A stretch of 64,000 nt of DNA, from the NCBI RefSeq assembly GCF_000226115.1, contig NC_016458.1, positions 9,095,501 through 9,159,500 on the forward strand. Reading direction: 5' to 3'. Below are positions 46,308 to 58,170 of this stretch, one piece after another; position 1 is the first letter of the stretch; the number at the start of each line of letters is the position of its first letter. This stretch comes from Thermothielavioides terrestris NRRL 8126 (lineage: Eukaryota > Ascomycota > Sordariomycetes > Sordariales > Chaetomiaceae). The position numbers were made by a program, and so were the translations under genes. The notes under the pieces are model-generated. The model was not told the origin of the DNA. It did no database searches and saw only the letters and a list, made by a program, of their open reading frames with translations.

Positions 46308-47285
46308 TTAGAAGTAATCGCCCCCGTCATCCCCGCCTTCATCGTAGTCGTCGTCATCTTGGTTCCCGTCGAAGTAGGCCTCGGCGTTGTAGTCGTCGCC
46401 CGACTCGTCCTCGTACTGCTCGTCCTCGTCCGCGGGCGCATCCTCGTCGTCCTCGCCATTGTTCTTCACCCAGTCATCGTCGTCCTCCCCGGACAGGAAG
46501 GCCTCCTCGTCACCGGCCTCCTGGCGCTTCTCCACCGTATTGAGCAGCTGCAGTGCCTTGTTAAGGTCTGCCCCGCCGGCTTGGTCCTTCTGCGGCTGCC
46601 GCTGCTGCAGCGCATCCGGAAGGAAGACCTCCTCCGCCGTCTTGTATGACGTGATGCTCGACAGCCCGAGCGTCTTCGGGCCCACCCGCCGCCGCTTGGC
46701 CGCCGAGCCGCTCGGCTCGTCGTCGCCGTCTAGCGTGGCGTGCAGCTCGGGCGGGAAGAACTCCTTGGCAAAAGGGCGCGAGGCGAGGTCGGGCAGCGTC
46801 CGCGGCGGTTTCTGGAACTTGTGCGAGTAGGTGGGCACCGCCGTGAACGGGTCGACGGTCGCCTTCGAGATCTGGCCGTACCGCTTGTTCAGCTGGTCCT
46901 GGCCGTACGTGCGTCGCGTGCCCAACGGCTGCGTCCGGGCGGGGGCTTGCGTGTACAGGGGGCTGTCCTGGCACTGCTCGCGGAAGAGGAGGAAGTAGGA
47001 CACCTGCTTTTCTTCCTTCTTGGTGAGGGCCGGCGCTTTTGGCACGTCGTACGGCTGTTGGGGGCAAGGCCAGTCAGCAGACGGAGTCATGGATCGGTGC
47101 GGCGAGGGGTTGATGAACATTTGACTTACAGGGAAGAGCTCGGAGGGCTTGCCATCTAGCACGATATCGGAGTCCATGGTCCAGGGCACGCTGTTCTGGG
47201 CGACGCTCCTCCTGCCGTTTGTTGGCGGACCGCGCCCGCCGCGGCCTCGCCCGCCTCGCCCTCCTCGTCCGCCTCGTCCAGACAT
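46308..47285 (-). CDS. RPC31: RNA polymerase III subunit Rpc31 (C31/RPC7)
   Basis: Two exons (47285-47130, 47054-46308) encode 300 residues. The 75-bp intron is in frame without stops, so ignoring it would add 25 spurious residues. Splicing gives GKPSELFPPYDVPKAPALT, matching the family. The N-terminus is RGG-rich (GRGGRGGRGGRGRGG), the middle has KEEKQVSYFLLFREQCQDSP, and the C-terminus is a long Asp/Glu tail (EDDDDWVKNNGEDDEDAP), all typical of C31. The protein belongs to the C82-C34-C31 initiation subcomplex of Pol III in the nucleus. The intron donor position could be off by one base. Confidence 0.9.
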   Translation of the reverse strand: MSGRGGRGGRGGRGRGGRGPPTNGRRSVAQNSVPWTMDSDIVLDGKPSELFPVSQMFINPSPHRSMTPSADWPCPQQPYDVPKAPALTKKEEKQVSYFLLFREQCQDSPLYTQAPARTQPLGTRRTYGQDQLNKRYGQISKATVDPFTAVPTYSHKFQKPPRTLPDLASRPFAKEFFPPELHATLDGDDEPSGSAAKRRRVGPKTLGLSSITSYKTAEEVFLPDALQQRQPQKDQAGGADLNKALQLLNTVEKRQEAGDEEAFLSGEDDDDWVKNNGEDDEDAPADEDEQYEDESGDDYNAEAYFDGNQDDDDYDEGGDDGGDYF

Positions 47286-47856
47286 GGCTGCGGTGGGGAA
47301 TGAGCTGCTGGTGTCACCTCATGAGCGTGGCGGTGGTAATTATGGGGGCGATGTGCATCGAGATGTGGTCGGCGAACTGCTCAATACGTCGTGCTGGTGG
47401 GGTGGGCGAGGTTCAGATGGATGTGCAAATCTACGGAGAGCTTTGACAAGTGACGAATGCGACATGCTTGCTCACTGAAAGTGAACATTCCAGGTTAACG
47501 TCAAAATTTCCGGCAGAGCGTCCTCCACATCAGCCTTGCAGCGGAACCCCACCAAAGAGACCCGCTTGGACCCCTGCTTGTGCCTGCGAGCTCCACTTCG
47601 CTTCCCCGACCCCACCACTGCGTTGCCTGCCCCGCCGCCGAACCAGAAGCTCTGCCAGGTTCCAATTCAGGAGGTATTGCGGGTGTGACGACTGCTATTG
47701 TTGCCTTGCACTCCGTCTTGTTACCTTGGTACCTCATCCAACCTCGTTTTGAGCCGTACAATACCTCGACGGCCCGCGCTTTTGCTAGGTGCCCCTGTGG
47801 ACTTTTCTCCTCTCTCACGACCCGGAGCTCCCAGGATAGGAAGAAACGCGGCAGAC
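47286..47856. promoter_or_regulatory. Shared divergent promoter, RPC31/HSM3-like
   Basis: 571 bp lie between the two start codons. It must carry both promoters. No recognisable TATA or operator was seen. Confidence 0.5.
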
Positions 47857-49097
47857 ATGGAAACAACGCCGATCACGGGGCTAGACGAGTTCGACAAGCA
47901 CCTTGATGACCTTGTCCAAGATCCGGCGTTGACGCTGAACCCGAAGCTCTTTGACGATGTCGAACTCCAGCTTACAGGTAAGCATGTTTCCAGAGCACTG
48001 ACTGACTGCCGTTCTTGTGTGTTTCTTGCGCTCATGCATTCCTTCCCTCAGAGGCCAACATCCCGCCCTTGATCCCCCGATTCCTCCCCCGCCTGACGGC
48101 CATCCTCAAGCAGTACAACGAAAACCCCGCTGCTATTGTCAGCTTGACAATAAAGCTCCTGGGTCCCGTCTCTTTTACCGAAGTCCTGCAGCTGGCCTCC
48201 CCCGATGAGCTCGTCCAAGCCCTGGACTCCCCAGCGCCCGCCCCCAACATCCTCGCCATGACCGTCTTCCACAAAGCCGCCGCCCGCCCTGCTGATGTAG
48301 CCACGCTGTCCAACCTCACACATCTCGTTGCCGCTTTCATCCACCGTTGGCTCGCCGCGCCATACGTCGAGGTCGGAGAGAAAGGCAGCAAGGTCCTTGG
48401 CGACCTCCTCGACGTCGACTGCGAACTGCCGCCTCCACCACCCACGACGCGGCCGACCGACGCAGCACACACCGAGCTGGTAATACGGAAAGCCCCCGGA
48501 CAAGGCAGGCTCTGGCGGCTGCTATTCAACGACAGGGCCACCTACGGCCTGCTGCTCGACCTCATCTCGGGCCGCCACCCGGACACGGCGGGCGATTACC
48601 ACCAGCTGTCCCTCGCCCAGGGCCGCGTGCTGCGCATCCTGCCGCGGCTCGCATCCATCGACTTCCGCGCCGTCAGCCGCTCGCCCGTCACCACTCCGCC
48701 GACGCCCGTGCACCTGACCAACGGACAACATGACTCGGAGGGCGGGGGAGGGGGCGAGGGCGAGCAGCCGTCTTCGGACCCGCCGCGGCCGGGCGAGGGG
48801 GAGGGCCTGCTGCAGTTCGCCGCGCTGCGCATGGTGCGCAAGGCGGACGTGCTGATGCACCTCAGCCTGGTCGACTTCTTCGAGGCGCTGGTCAGCCTGA
48901 TGCGCGTGACCGAGGACTCGCCCGCCAAGGTGGAGACCCTGCGGGCGCTGCTGGCCGAGGCGACCGCCGGCGACGACGTGCTGAGGGAGGCCCTGTTGAG
49001 CCTGCCGGATAGGACCGTCGAGGAGGAGGCGGACGACTTGAGGCGGTGGCTGCAGGAGGTGATGCCGGGAGACGCCGTGAGGTTGGCCGTGCGGTGA
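47857..49097 (+). CDS. Hsm3/S5b-like proteasome-assembly protein
   Basis: Two exons (47857-47977, 48052-49097; 74-bp intron) encode 388 residues. It is an all-helical, HEAT-like sequence: MKHL-type short helices such as GLDEFDKHLDDLVQDPALTL, FLPRLTAILKQYNENPAAIV and SFTEVLQLASPDELVQALDS. This start matches the HSM3 N-terminal domain. Yeast Hsm3 chaperones assembly of the 19S base of the proteasome and was first found as a mismatch-repair gene; PSMD5/S5b is the animal counterpart. An acidic Gly/Pro-rich insert lies around residues 270-295. The assignment rests on my family recognition of the N-terminal half. Confidence 0.72.
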
Positions 49098-49771
49098 GAG
49101 GGTCAACTGAGTATGCGCAGCTCTAGGCCGGCGGCGGGGAAGGACTACGAAGGACCGGGCCGGCCAAGGTGCCCGCGGGAAGAAGGGCGATCAACCGTGT
49201 AGCTGGTGTTCTTCCACTGGTCCGGGAGGGTAGGCATGCTGCGTTCGGATTACCTAACCCACCACTGATGGCTTCTCTCTGATCTTACTTCAGGATACGC
49301 CCAGGTATGAGGATCTCCTGATCTTGGCTTTTGGGCCGCGAGAGGTTTATCATGACCAAGTTCTCCCGTACGTGGACCCAACTCCATGCTCAGCCCTTGG
49401 CCTGCGATCCCTGGCGCTCGTCCTGTCCATTGGGTTTGCCAGTCTCCCTCCAAGTGCACCATACAGGGGGGACCCGCAGTGGCAGGGGAAGCAAGAGTAA
49501 TAATGGGAACATACAATAGCATCAAGAGGCATGTAGCAGGCAAGCATTGGAAAGAACAATAATTCAATAATGAGAAGTTTACAATACATGACCCGCTTGT
49601 AGCCGCGAGCTTTTCGCCTTCTAAAACCGCAATCCAAAGTCTACTGAATGCGCAATATACTGTGAAGCTTCGCCATCAAGAAACAAACCCCGTGCTTCCC
49701 TCCCTCTGATGAAACGAACCCTCTCCTTCCTCCCCTTCAAACTTTCCAGGTTGGCACAGCCGGCACGCCCC
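49098..49771. other. Convergent intergenic spacer
   Basis: It lies between the 3' ends of the HSM3-like gene and SEC7. No gene was recognised. Confidence 0.55.
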
Positions 49772-52700
49772 TCAGGCCTTGCCCATGACCTGCCTTGAGG
49801 GATCATCGTTCAGGCTGTCCATGCTCGGCGTGTGGCGTGGACCCGATGGCACAGACAGCACGCTGCTCCTCCTCTCGCTGTCCGCCGCCGCGGCCGCCGC
49901 CCCATTCCCATTCCCTTGCCCACTACTGGCAGCAGCGGCACCGGCAGCAGCAGCAGCAGCAGCGCCGCCGCTGCCCATCCCCTCAATCCCCAGCCCCACC
50001 TCCCCGACCCTTCTCAGCACGAGCAACAGCGCGGCGCGCAGGTCCTGCCCGAGGTCCTTGCCGAGCAGCTCGACGACGAGGGGGTAGAAGCTGCGGATGT
50101 GGGCGGCGAAGGCGTCGCGGGGGAAGGCGGCGTAGCCCTCGAGGACGTCGACGACGACGGGCCGCCAGGCGACGATGTTGCGGTGCTGGCTCTCGTCGTC
50201 GAGCGCGGTGTAGCCGCGGATGATGTCGCGGCACAGGGGCACGAGGGCGGCCTCGACGTCGGCGCGGCTGCCGCGGCGGTCCGGCGCCGTGTCGCCGAAC
50301 ATGCGGAACAGGATGGCCACGTACGTCGCCGCGCTGCCCGACTCCTGCTTGAGCAGGTTCGGCGGCTGCTTCATGAACCCCTCGCGCCAGAGGCGCATGC
50401 GCAGGTCCTTGTCGGCGTTGAAGCGCTTGGCGAAGAGGAAGGATTTCTTGAGGAGCGCCATGAGCCGCAGCAGCTCGGCCGACGGGATCTGCGCGTACAC
50501 GGCGTCGTTACTGAAGAGCTCGTTGACCGTCTCGATCATGAGCAGCTGTAGCACGCAGCGCGAGATGATGCGGTTGAAGAACCGCCGGCGGGCCGCCGTG
50601 ACCACGACCGGCTGTTGCTGGAGCGGGTTGTTGGGCTTGAACTCCTCCAACTGCTGCGCCGGGCCCTGCTGCGGTTGCGGCGTGGCTGCAGGCGCGGAAG
50701 CGTCAGCGGCGGCCGCCGCCGTGCCGTTGCCGTCTGCGTCGCCGTTGGCCGGCTCGGCCCCGGGCGTCTGTCCGTTGGTCTCGACGCCGTTGATCTTCAG
50801 TGACTTCCCGTCCACGGGCGCCGTCGCCGAGGTCGGGCTGAGGGGGCCGCCGAGTTCGAGTCCGCTAGGCGGAGGCGAGAGCGATGCGGTCGAGTTGATG
50901 GTCGTGGCCGAGAACAGCTGATAGGCCGTCGTCCTCTCGAACAACTCGCAGAACGCGCCGACGATCTTCGCCCAGTGCTCGGCAGTGAACTTCGTCACGT
51001 TCTGGAGGATCAGCTGCTGCAGGCAGTTGCTCCCTATCCGGGCAATCGTGTCGTTCTCCTGGCAGATGCAGAGCGCGAGGAGCTCGAGAAACCTGTCCAG
51101 CATGTACTCGAGAGCGTCGAAGTAGTGGGTGAAGAGGGTGATCATGTTGCGCAGCGCTTGGATCATGGTGGTGGACAGCCAGACGGAGAGCTCCTCGTGG
51201 TTGAGCGCGTTGGTCATTTCGGGCCGCGAGCGAAGGACCATGAAGATGGGGTACAGCTGCTGCCGCCAGAGGATGTCCCAGAACTCCGGGGGGAAATCGC
51301 CGCCGTACCGCAGGAGCGTCTCGAAAAAGTAGTTCAGCGCATTCGACCGCACCTCGAGATCCTCGCCCGTCATGAGCACGTCGTGGAAGGCGAAGAGGAC
51401 CGGGAACCAGAAGCCTTCCTCCACGGACGTGCGGGTCTGTTGTACCGCCGCCTTCTTGGAGTGCGATTCCGACCCACTGGCAGTTGTCGCCGTCGGCTTG
51501 TGCTGCGAGAGCGGGCATTCGGGAGTCTTCAGCATGGTCGGTATGACGGACTTCAGTGTCTCCATGGCCTGCAGGCTCTTCTTCTGGAACCTCATGTTCT
51601 TGGAGAACTCGGTGAGGCAGACGATGAGGTCGGTGAAGGCGCCCTGGGAGATGACGACGCCGAACCGGGTCTTGTAGACCTGCGTGACGTTCTCATAGGC
51701 CAGGTTGACAATGCTCTCGTAGGGTTCCCTCGCCGCGACCGTGAAGACGCCAAACATGGTCCGCCAGCCGGACCGGATGTTCTCTCCTCGTGCCTGGATC
51801 ATTTGGATGAGGCAGCGAAGGACCATGTCTTTGACGGTCACGTTGCTTGAGTTGGACATGACATGCTCAAAGGGCTTGAGGAAGTCCTTCTGGAACTTGA
51901 ACCCCGCCAGCTCCTCGATCTCCATGAACCGCATGGAGAGCTGGCGTAGCGAATCCAGGGCAAAGAAGACGATGGCCGTGTTGGCGTGGCAGCCCACTCG
52001 GTTGAAGTGCTCCCCGAGCACATCCCAGATGTGGCTCCATTCGAATCGGACACGCGTCATATTGTAGTAGCTGATCTCCACGATCTTCTGGAGGCTGTAT
52101 GTGCGGGGGGAGTCGTTCGAGCCCGACACCTTGATCTCGTCCCAGCTGACCTCCGTCAAGGCGCGGGCAAAGTGGATGATGGCGTCCCTCGACAGGTTGG
52201 CGGTATTGGTGAATATCCTGTCGACGCTCTTGATGACCTCGTCAGACCTGCTTTCCAGGGCAATTTCGAGGGAGACGCCTTGCGGCCCCGTGTGGGCCCG
52301 GGGTCTGGTCCTCCTGGCTGAAGAAGTCGACTTGCGTGATTCGCCCGTTTCGGTCCGCGGTGGTGGCACAAACCGAGCTCTCGACACATCTGGAACAGCG
52401 CTTTCGTCGACGCCTCCCGATATCAGTTGGAGCCGATCTAGCTGGCTGATGCAGAGAAGCACGTCCTTCCACGACTCCTTCAGGTAGTTGCCTTCCGTTT
52501 GAGCGAGGTCCAGAAGCACCTTCAATGCCTCCACGTTCTTGGCCTGCATCTCGCGGGGGTTGTTGAGGTTCGCCGTGTTCTTCAGCATGGAGATGAAGGC
52601 TTCGCGCGGGGTGGAGAGGTCAAACAAGCAGGCAATCTTGGTTGCCAGCTTCATACCCTCCAGGCAGAGCTTGTTGACGTCGAGGTTATGCGTCTTTTGG

Positions 52701-55492
52701 ACCAGGCTGGACAGCGTCGAGAAGAAGGACATCCAGGTTGCGTCAAACATGGGGCCGACGTGCTTGAACGAGGTGGCCGAGATGAACTTGACACCCCCTT
52801 TTGTGGCGCTCTTGCGTTGGCTGCGGTACAGGTCCCGGAACAGTTGCTCCGACCGCAGCGAAATCTCCTCTGACTGCTGGACGTACGCCTCTCTTTGCAG
52901 GTCGCGACCAACGTTGGAGAAGGCCTGCCCGAGCCCCGCAAGGCCTGTTGACTGCGCAGGGAGCGTGCCCGCGGCTGCGGCTGCCTCCCGTTCGCTCTTC
53001 AGCACGATCTCGTTGCTCGCAATATCGTCATAGATGCCGATGAGGTATTCGTCTGGGAGATCGGCGTTGTCGTTGATGCCACGGTTGTTCTTGATGAACT
53101 CAGCCTTGGACATTCGCTTCACGACCTTGCTGCTGTGCAGATCTGTATTCAGCATGATGACCGAATAGGCCAGCACGTAGGGCGTGTCGGCGTTGGCGAA
53201 CGCATTGGGGTTGCCGGTCACATAGCGATGGGCAAACTTGAGCATGAAGCGATCGATTTTTTGGGCCTCGCCCGGCAGACGGAAAGCCTGGAGAAACTCC
53301 CGAAGGGCATCGACGAAGCGCTTCTTGCTGAAGTCCATCATGTCGACGAAGGCGTGCATGATGTCAACGTTCTTTTGGTCGCCCTCGCCGAGATACTCGC
53401 CGATCTGCGCCTTGTCCAGCCGTTCTTCGCGCAAGAGGAACCGAGCGATGTCTTCAGGCTTGTCGCTCGGGATAAAGCCTTCCTTGATGAGGAGCTTGAT
53501 GCCGTGCTTCGGCTTGAAGTTGAAGACTTTGATCGCGTTCGTCATGGCCGTCTTTCTCGCCTTTTCCTTTTCCAGCTGATCGGGGTCGTCGTCGATGACC
53601 GGGGTGGCCGGTGCTATCGGCACCTCCATCCGCGATGCCGTCTCGCTCATCGACGGGTCAATCGAGTCGCCGAGATCGTCGCTCGACGTCCTCCTCTGCA
53701 CATCACCGGAGGCACCGTTGAGCTCCGGTCGCCCCGGTTGCGACCAGTGGACTAGCGATCTCAACGTCTCCACCAGGGAGTCAAGAGCCGTCCGTTTCAT
53801 GACGTACTCCTTGGGTAACTCGGTGTCTGCTTCGTGGTTTGTGGCAATCAGCGCAACCGAAAGCGGCGGTGGCAAGACGCTTTTGATCTGCCACTCGCCG
53901 GCAGTCGCGGATTTGGAGCGGCTCTCTTCATACTGCTGCTCCTGGGTCGGGGTGATAGGTACTGAGGCCGTCGCAAACCTGGACAGATCTTCCACTATCG
54001 TCTGGAAAATGTTGTCGACGTTCTGATTGCAATCATAGTTGAGGTATAGCTCGACCAGGGCGCGTGGATCCTCGCATAACCTCTTGAGGATTCCCACAAA
54101 CGTGAGCTTCTGTGACAGGGGGGCGTTTCTTCGGGCCAGAAGGGCGAGGTAGATCTCGTTCAAAAAGACTTCGATCTCGTTCTGCACCTGCAGTCAGCTC
54201 CCGCACGCCTAAGAAAGGGCGAATCCACTACCGACCTTGAAGGATGACCTCATGTACTTGAGCATCAACCAGAAAATCTCGCAGCAAATGTCGAAGACCC
54301 TGTCGACCGAGCTTGCTCCGTTGCGGGTGATACTCAGACAGAGATAGTACTTGATGGCCTGCAGAAAGTTCGTGGGCTCATTATTCTTGGTGTTCCTGAT
54401 CGTGCAGAGTGGTGAGGTGAAGACGGTGATATGGTTGTTGAGCAGGGTGTGAATGAGATGCAGCGAGATGAGCTTCGAGCGCATGGGTTGCCCTCGGAGG
54501 TCGTATAGCTGGTCTGGTGGCAAGATCTTGGTCGACAGATTGCAGAACGAGCGGAAGACGAGGTACGCATCCCGTATGTAGGCCTCGTCCTCGGCGTCCA
54601 ACGACTCTGGGGTCTCGTCCTGGGGGCTTTCCTGGAGGCTCTGCTCCGACACCGACCTCGAGGCCTTCTTCATGGGTTTCACCTGGCTCACCATCGTGGG
54701 CCCATCGCCCATGTGAGAGTCGTCAAAACTCTTCCGGTGCTCTAGATCTTTCAGCGTAAGCTTGCCGCCACCTGCCTTGTCAACGGACTCGGAAGGAGTG
54801 GCATCTGAGACGGTCTCGACCGTGGCGTCTTCGCCGTCGACTTTGCCAGCCTGAGAATCCTGATCATCGGAGCGATCCACCGCCAGGCTGCTCCTGCTTG
54901 CCTTTAACCTGCCCAAGTTCGCCCGTGCCTCCTTCATGTGCAATCGCGTCTTCACCCTCTCGAACACAGTACCGACCATCTGCGTGAGGGTGCCCTGAGC
55001 CACTTGTTGATTCGCCGTGCTCCGGGACAGAAGGAAGATGTTGTACACCTGGCGCACCGCCTTCAACAGCCCCGCGCCATGGACAATGATCTTGTCGTTG
55101 AGGACGGCGGCGAGAAGCGACTTGACGATCTGCAGCTGGATCTCGACTAGCGTCGTCTCCCCCTGAAAGCAGTCGCATATCGTGTCGATGGCCCGCTCGA
55201 TGAGGGGCGTTTGCTCGGTGCCATCTTGGGTTGCGGACGACGAGGGCGCGGAGAAGTACGAGTACGAGATGAGCTTGCCGATGCAGTCGAGGGCGGTGGT
55301 GGTGAGCGGGATGGTGCCGGACTTGGTGGCCAGCTGCAGCGGGGCGAAGACGACCTCCGGGTCGGGCAGCTGCTGGTCGTTCTCCTTGATCGCGGCGAGG
55401 GCTTTCTCGGCCAGCTCGGCCAGCTGCTTGTTGCGGCCGGCCTGCGCGGCGATGATGTCCAGCGAGGACACCACGAATTTGAGCGAGCTCAT
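49772..55492 (-). CDS. SEC7: Sec7 (BIG-type) ARF guanine-nucleotide exchange factor
   Basis: Two exons (55492-54236, 54187-49772) encode 1,890 residues. The 48-bp intron joins SSFK to VQNEIEVFLNEIYLALL, the family dimerisation/HUS-box region. The Sec7 domain spans about residues 640-810 (FNFKPKHGIKLLIKEGFIPS, QIGEYLGEGD, AYSVIMLNTDLHSSKV), with the catalytic glutamic finger Glu726 in RLPGEAQKIDRF. C-terminal HDS regions follow (ISYYNMTRVRFEWSHIWDVL, EWNxLS-like segments). Near the end is an Ala/Gly homopolymer stretch (GGAAAAAAAGAAAASSG). It activates ARF GTPases at the trans-Golgi. The length is normal for the family (about 1,850-2,000). The second exon starts with GTG, so it is not an independent gene. 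Confidence 0.96.
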
Positions 55493-56706
55493 GGCGCGCC
55501 GGCGTTGATCTCGGGGCTACGGGCTAGGGGCAGATGGCCATCCGCGGGAGCCCGGGCTAGCGCATGTGGAGGGATTCCGGGCGGGATTGGGCGCAGATGC
55601 GGTCGCTGGCTGGTCTTGATCGGCTTGCTGCTCTTGCCTGCACGGTAATGGTGCTACGAGCCTTTGTTAACCCAGATCCTTTTTTTGTCTGTCGTCGCAA
55701 CCCAGAACTCGGAACTCGGGTTCGGCCTCAGGGCCTCGCTCTTCGCTGGTTGGCTTGCGCTGGAGCAACTGGCCGCGGTGGGGGTGCAATGCAGGGCGCG
55801 ATGAATGGCACTGTTGGAGGAATCGAGGCCGGCTTCCCTCCAGCTCGGCGCGATCGAATCCCAAAAGTGGTGCTTTCCTTTCGTTTCCGAGAGAGGTGGT
55901 CGTTGAAGATGACAGCAAGCCTCACTAACTGTGGAACCTGGCCCCTAACTCTCGTTAGAGGCTCGCGCAGCACTGACGCGGCGCCGCCAGCTGGTCAGCA
56001 CTGCGTCCTCAGGGCCCCATTCGCGCCAGCTTCCTGATTCAATAGTGAGTGGAAACCCCGTCGCAAGTTCCCGCATCCCTGTCACCGGCGCAGGGACGGC
56101 TTGGCATCCCGGCCACGCTTTACTGCACTAACGTTTTCTCGGTCCAACTGTGGCTAAGCATCCGGCTCTTGTTGTCAAGCACCAGATGTCGTATACGATA
56201 CATCCGCATTTAAAAATGCATCGTATCTGTTAGAACTCACAACTTGCTTGCAATGTGCCTCAACGGATGCACTTTACCATTTATCACGAACTCCGCACTA
56301 GCCGCATGTCCACTCTTGCTTCTCAGCATCTCCGGGATCCTCAGCTGTGGCTTCGCTGCTGGTCGGGTGCAGCGGCCCACGCAGCCCATTCCCGACCTTG
56401 ATTGGCTTGCGCGCCGTCCCTCCCTGGTCCACCCAGTTTTTGGGAACGGAAGCTTAGAGCTTCCCAACGTAAAAAAACTGGTCCCCAACCTGCAACACCA
56501 TCACCGACGCCCTCCGATCCCCGGCTTTTTGGCCAGTTTTCGACGCGCTCGCCGTCAAACCCATCCGCTCCTTGGCAATTGGTTCTTCGCCGTTGCGAGC
56601 ATACCGTTAGGATTCGTTCCAAGTTCGTTGTTCACGTATTGGGGCACTTCGTCTTCTTTTTCGCGCGTTTTCAACCGGTTCCGGCCTTCCTTTTCCACAT
56701 CTCGAA
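55493..56706. promoter_or_regulatory. Divergent promoter region, SEC7/pyruvate dehydrogenase E2
   Basis: 1.2 kb separate the two start codons. No conserved coding sequence was seen. Pyrimidine-rich stretches precede the E2 start (56640-56700). Confidence 0.5.
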
Positions 56707-58170
56707 ATGCTCGTCCCTGTGATCCGGAGGCAAGCCCTCCAGCACGCCAGACTTGCGCGCGTCGCGATCCCCAGCCTAACAAGATGGTACGCTTCGTATC
56801 CGCCGCACACCATCGTCAAAATGCCGGCGCTTTCGCCGACAATGACGTCGGGAAATATCGGCGCGTGGCAGAAGAAGCCCGGCGACTCCATCTCACCCGG
56901 CGAGGTGCTTGTGGAGATCGAGACGGACAAGGCCCAGATGGACTTTGAGTTTCAAGAAGAGGGTGTGCTCGCCAAGATCCTGAAGGAGACCGGCGAGAAG
57001 GACGTCGCGGTCGGCAATGTAAGCTTGCGCAGATTTCTGCCGCTATGCCATCTGCCCGAGCCCCCTTGACGCCCGACCGCTAACCCAAGTGCGCACTTCC
57101 AGCCAATTGCCGTCCTGGTCGAGGAAGGAACCGATGTCAGCGCGTTTGAAAGCTTCTCTCTCGAGGACGCTGGCGGCGATGCTGCCGCCCCGGCGCCCCC
57201 GAAGGAGGAGAAGCCCAAGTCTGAGTCTGCCCCCGCCCCGGCGCCGACCCCTGCCCCCGAGCCCGAAGACGCCGGCTTTGGCGGCAGGCTCGAGACTGCT
57301 CTCGACCGTGAGCCCAATATTTCCGCCGCTGCCAAGCGGCTGGCCATCGAGAAGGGCGTGTCCTTGAAGGGCCTCAAGGGCACCGGCCCCGGCGGCAAGA
57401 TCACCGAGGAGGATGTCAAGAAGGCGTCGGCCGCCCCCGCTGCCGGTGCTGCAGCGGTCTCGGGTGCCCTGTATGAGGACATTCCACTCAGCAACATGCG
57501 CAAGACGATCGCTTCGCGCCTCAAGGAGTCCGTCGCCGAGAACCCCCACTACTACGTCTCGTCCTCCCTGTCGGTGTCCAAGCTCCTCAAGCTGCGCCAG
57601 GCCCTGAACAGCTCGGCCGAGGGCAGGTACAAGCTGTCGATCAACGACTTCCTGATCAAGGCCGTGGCCGTGGCCTGCAAGAAGGTTCCTGCCGTCAACA
57701 GCTCGTGGCGTGATGGCGTCATCCGTCAGTTCAACACGGTCGACGTCTCCGTTGCCGTGGCCACCCCGAACGGCCTGATCACTCCCATCGTCAAGGGCGT
57801 CGAGGGCAAGGGCCTCGAGAGCATTTCGTCGGCCGTCAAGGAGCTCGCCAAGAAGGCCCGCGACAACAAGCTTAAGCCGGAGGAGTACCAGGGCGGCACC
57901 ATCAGCATCTCCAACATGGGCATGAACCCGGCCGTTGAACGCTTCTCCGCCGTCATCAACCCGCCCCAGGCGGCGATCTTGGCTGTGGGCAGCACCAAGA
58001 AGGTTGCCGTCCCCGTCGAGAACGAGGACGGCACCGAGGGCGTTGCGTGGGATGACCAGATCGTGGTCACCGCCAGCTTTGACCACAAGGTTGTCGACGG
58101 TGCCGTCGGTGCTGAGTGGATGCGGGAGCTCAAGAAGGTCGTTGAGAACCCACTGGAGCTGCTTCTTTGA
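56707..58170 (+). CDS. LAT1: Dihydrolipoamide acetyltransferase, E2 of pyruvate dehydrogenase (mitochondrial)
   Basis: Two exons (56707-57018, 57103-58170; 84-bp intron with GCTAAC branch) encode 459 residues. Residues 1-30 are an Arg-rich mitochondrial presequence ([20 protein letters not shown]). The lipoyl domain (about 35-115) carries the lipoylated Lys75 in [12 protein letters not shown]. An Ala/Pro/Glu linker is followed by the E1/E3-binding domain ([34 protein letters not shown]) and the catalytic core (230-459), with the active-site His432 and Asp436 in [13 protein letters not shown]. It transfers acetyl from pyruvate to CoA in the matrix. The length is close to other fungal E2 proteins. 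Confidence 0.97.

Noticed and set aside
49772..54187. Reading the large SEC7 exon as a separate 1,471-residue gene
   Set aside because: Its first codon is GTG, directly after a CAG acceptor. Splicing to the 54236-55492 exon gives a full-length BIG/Sec7 protein.
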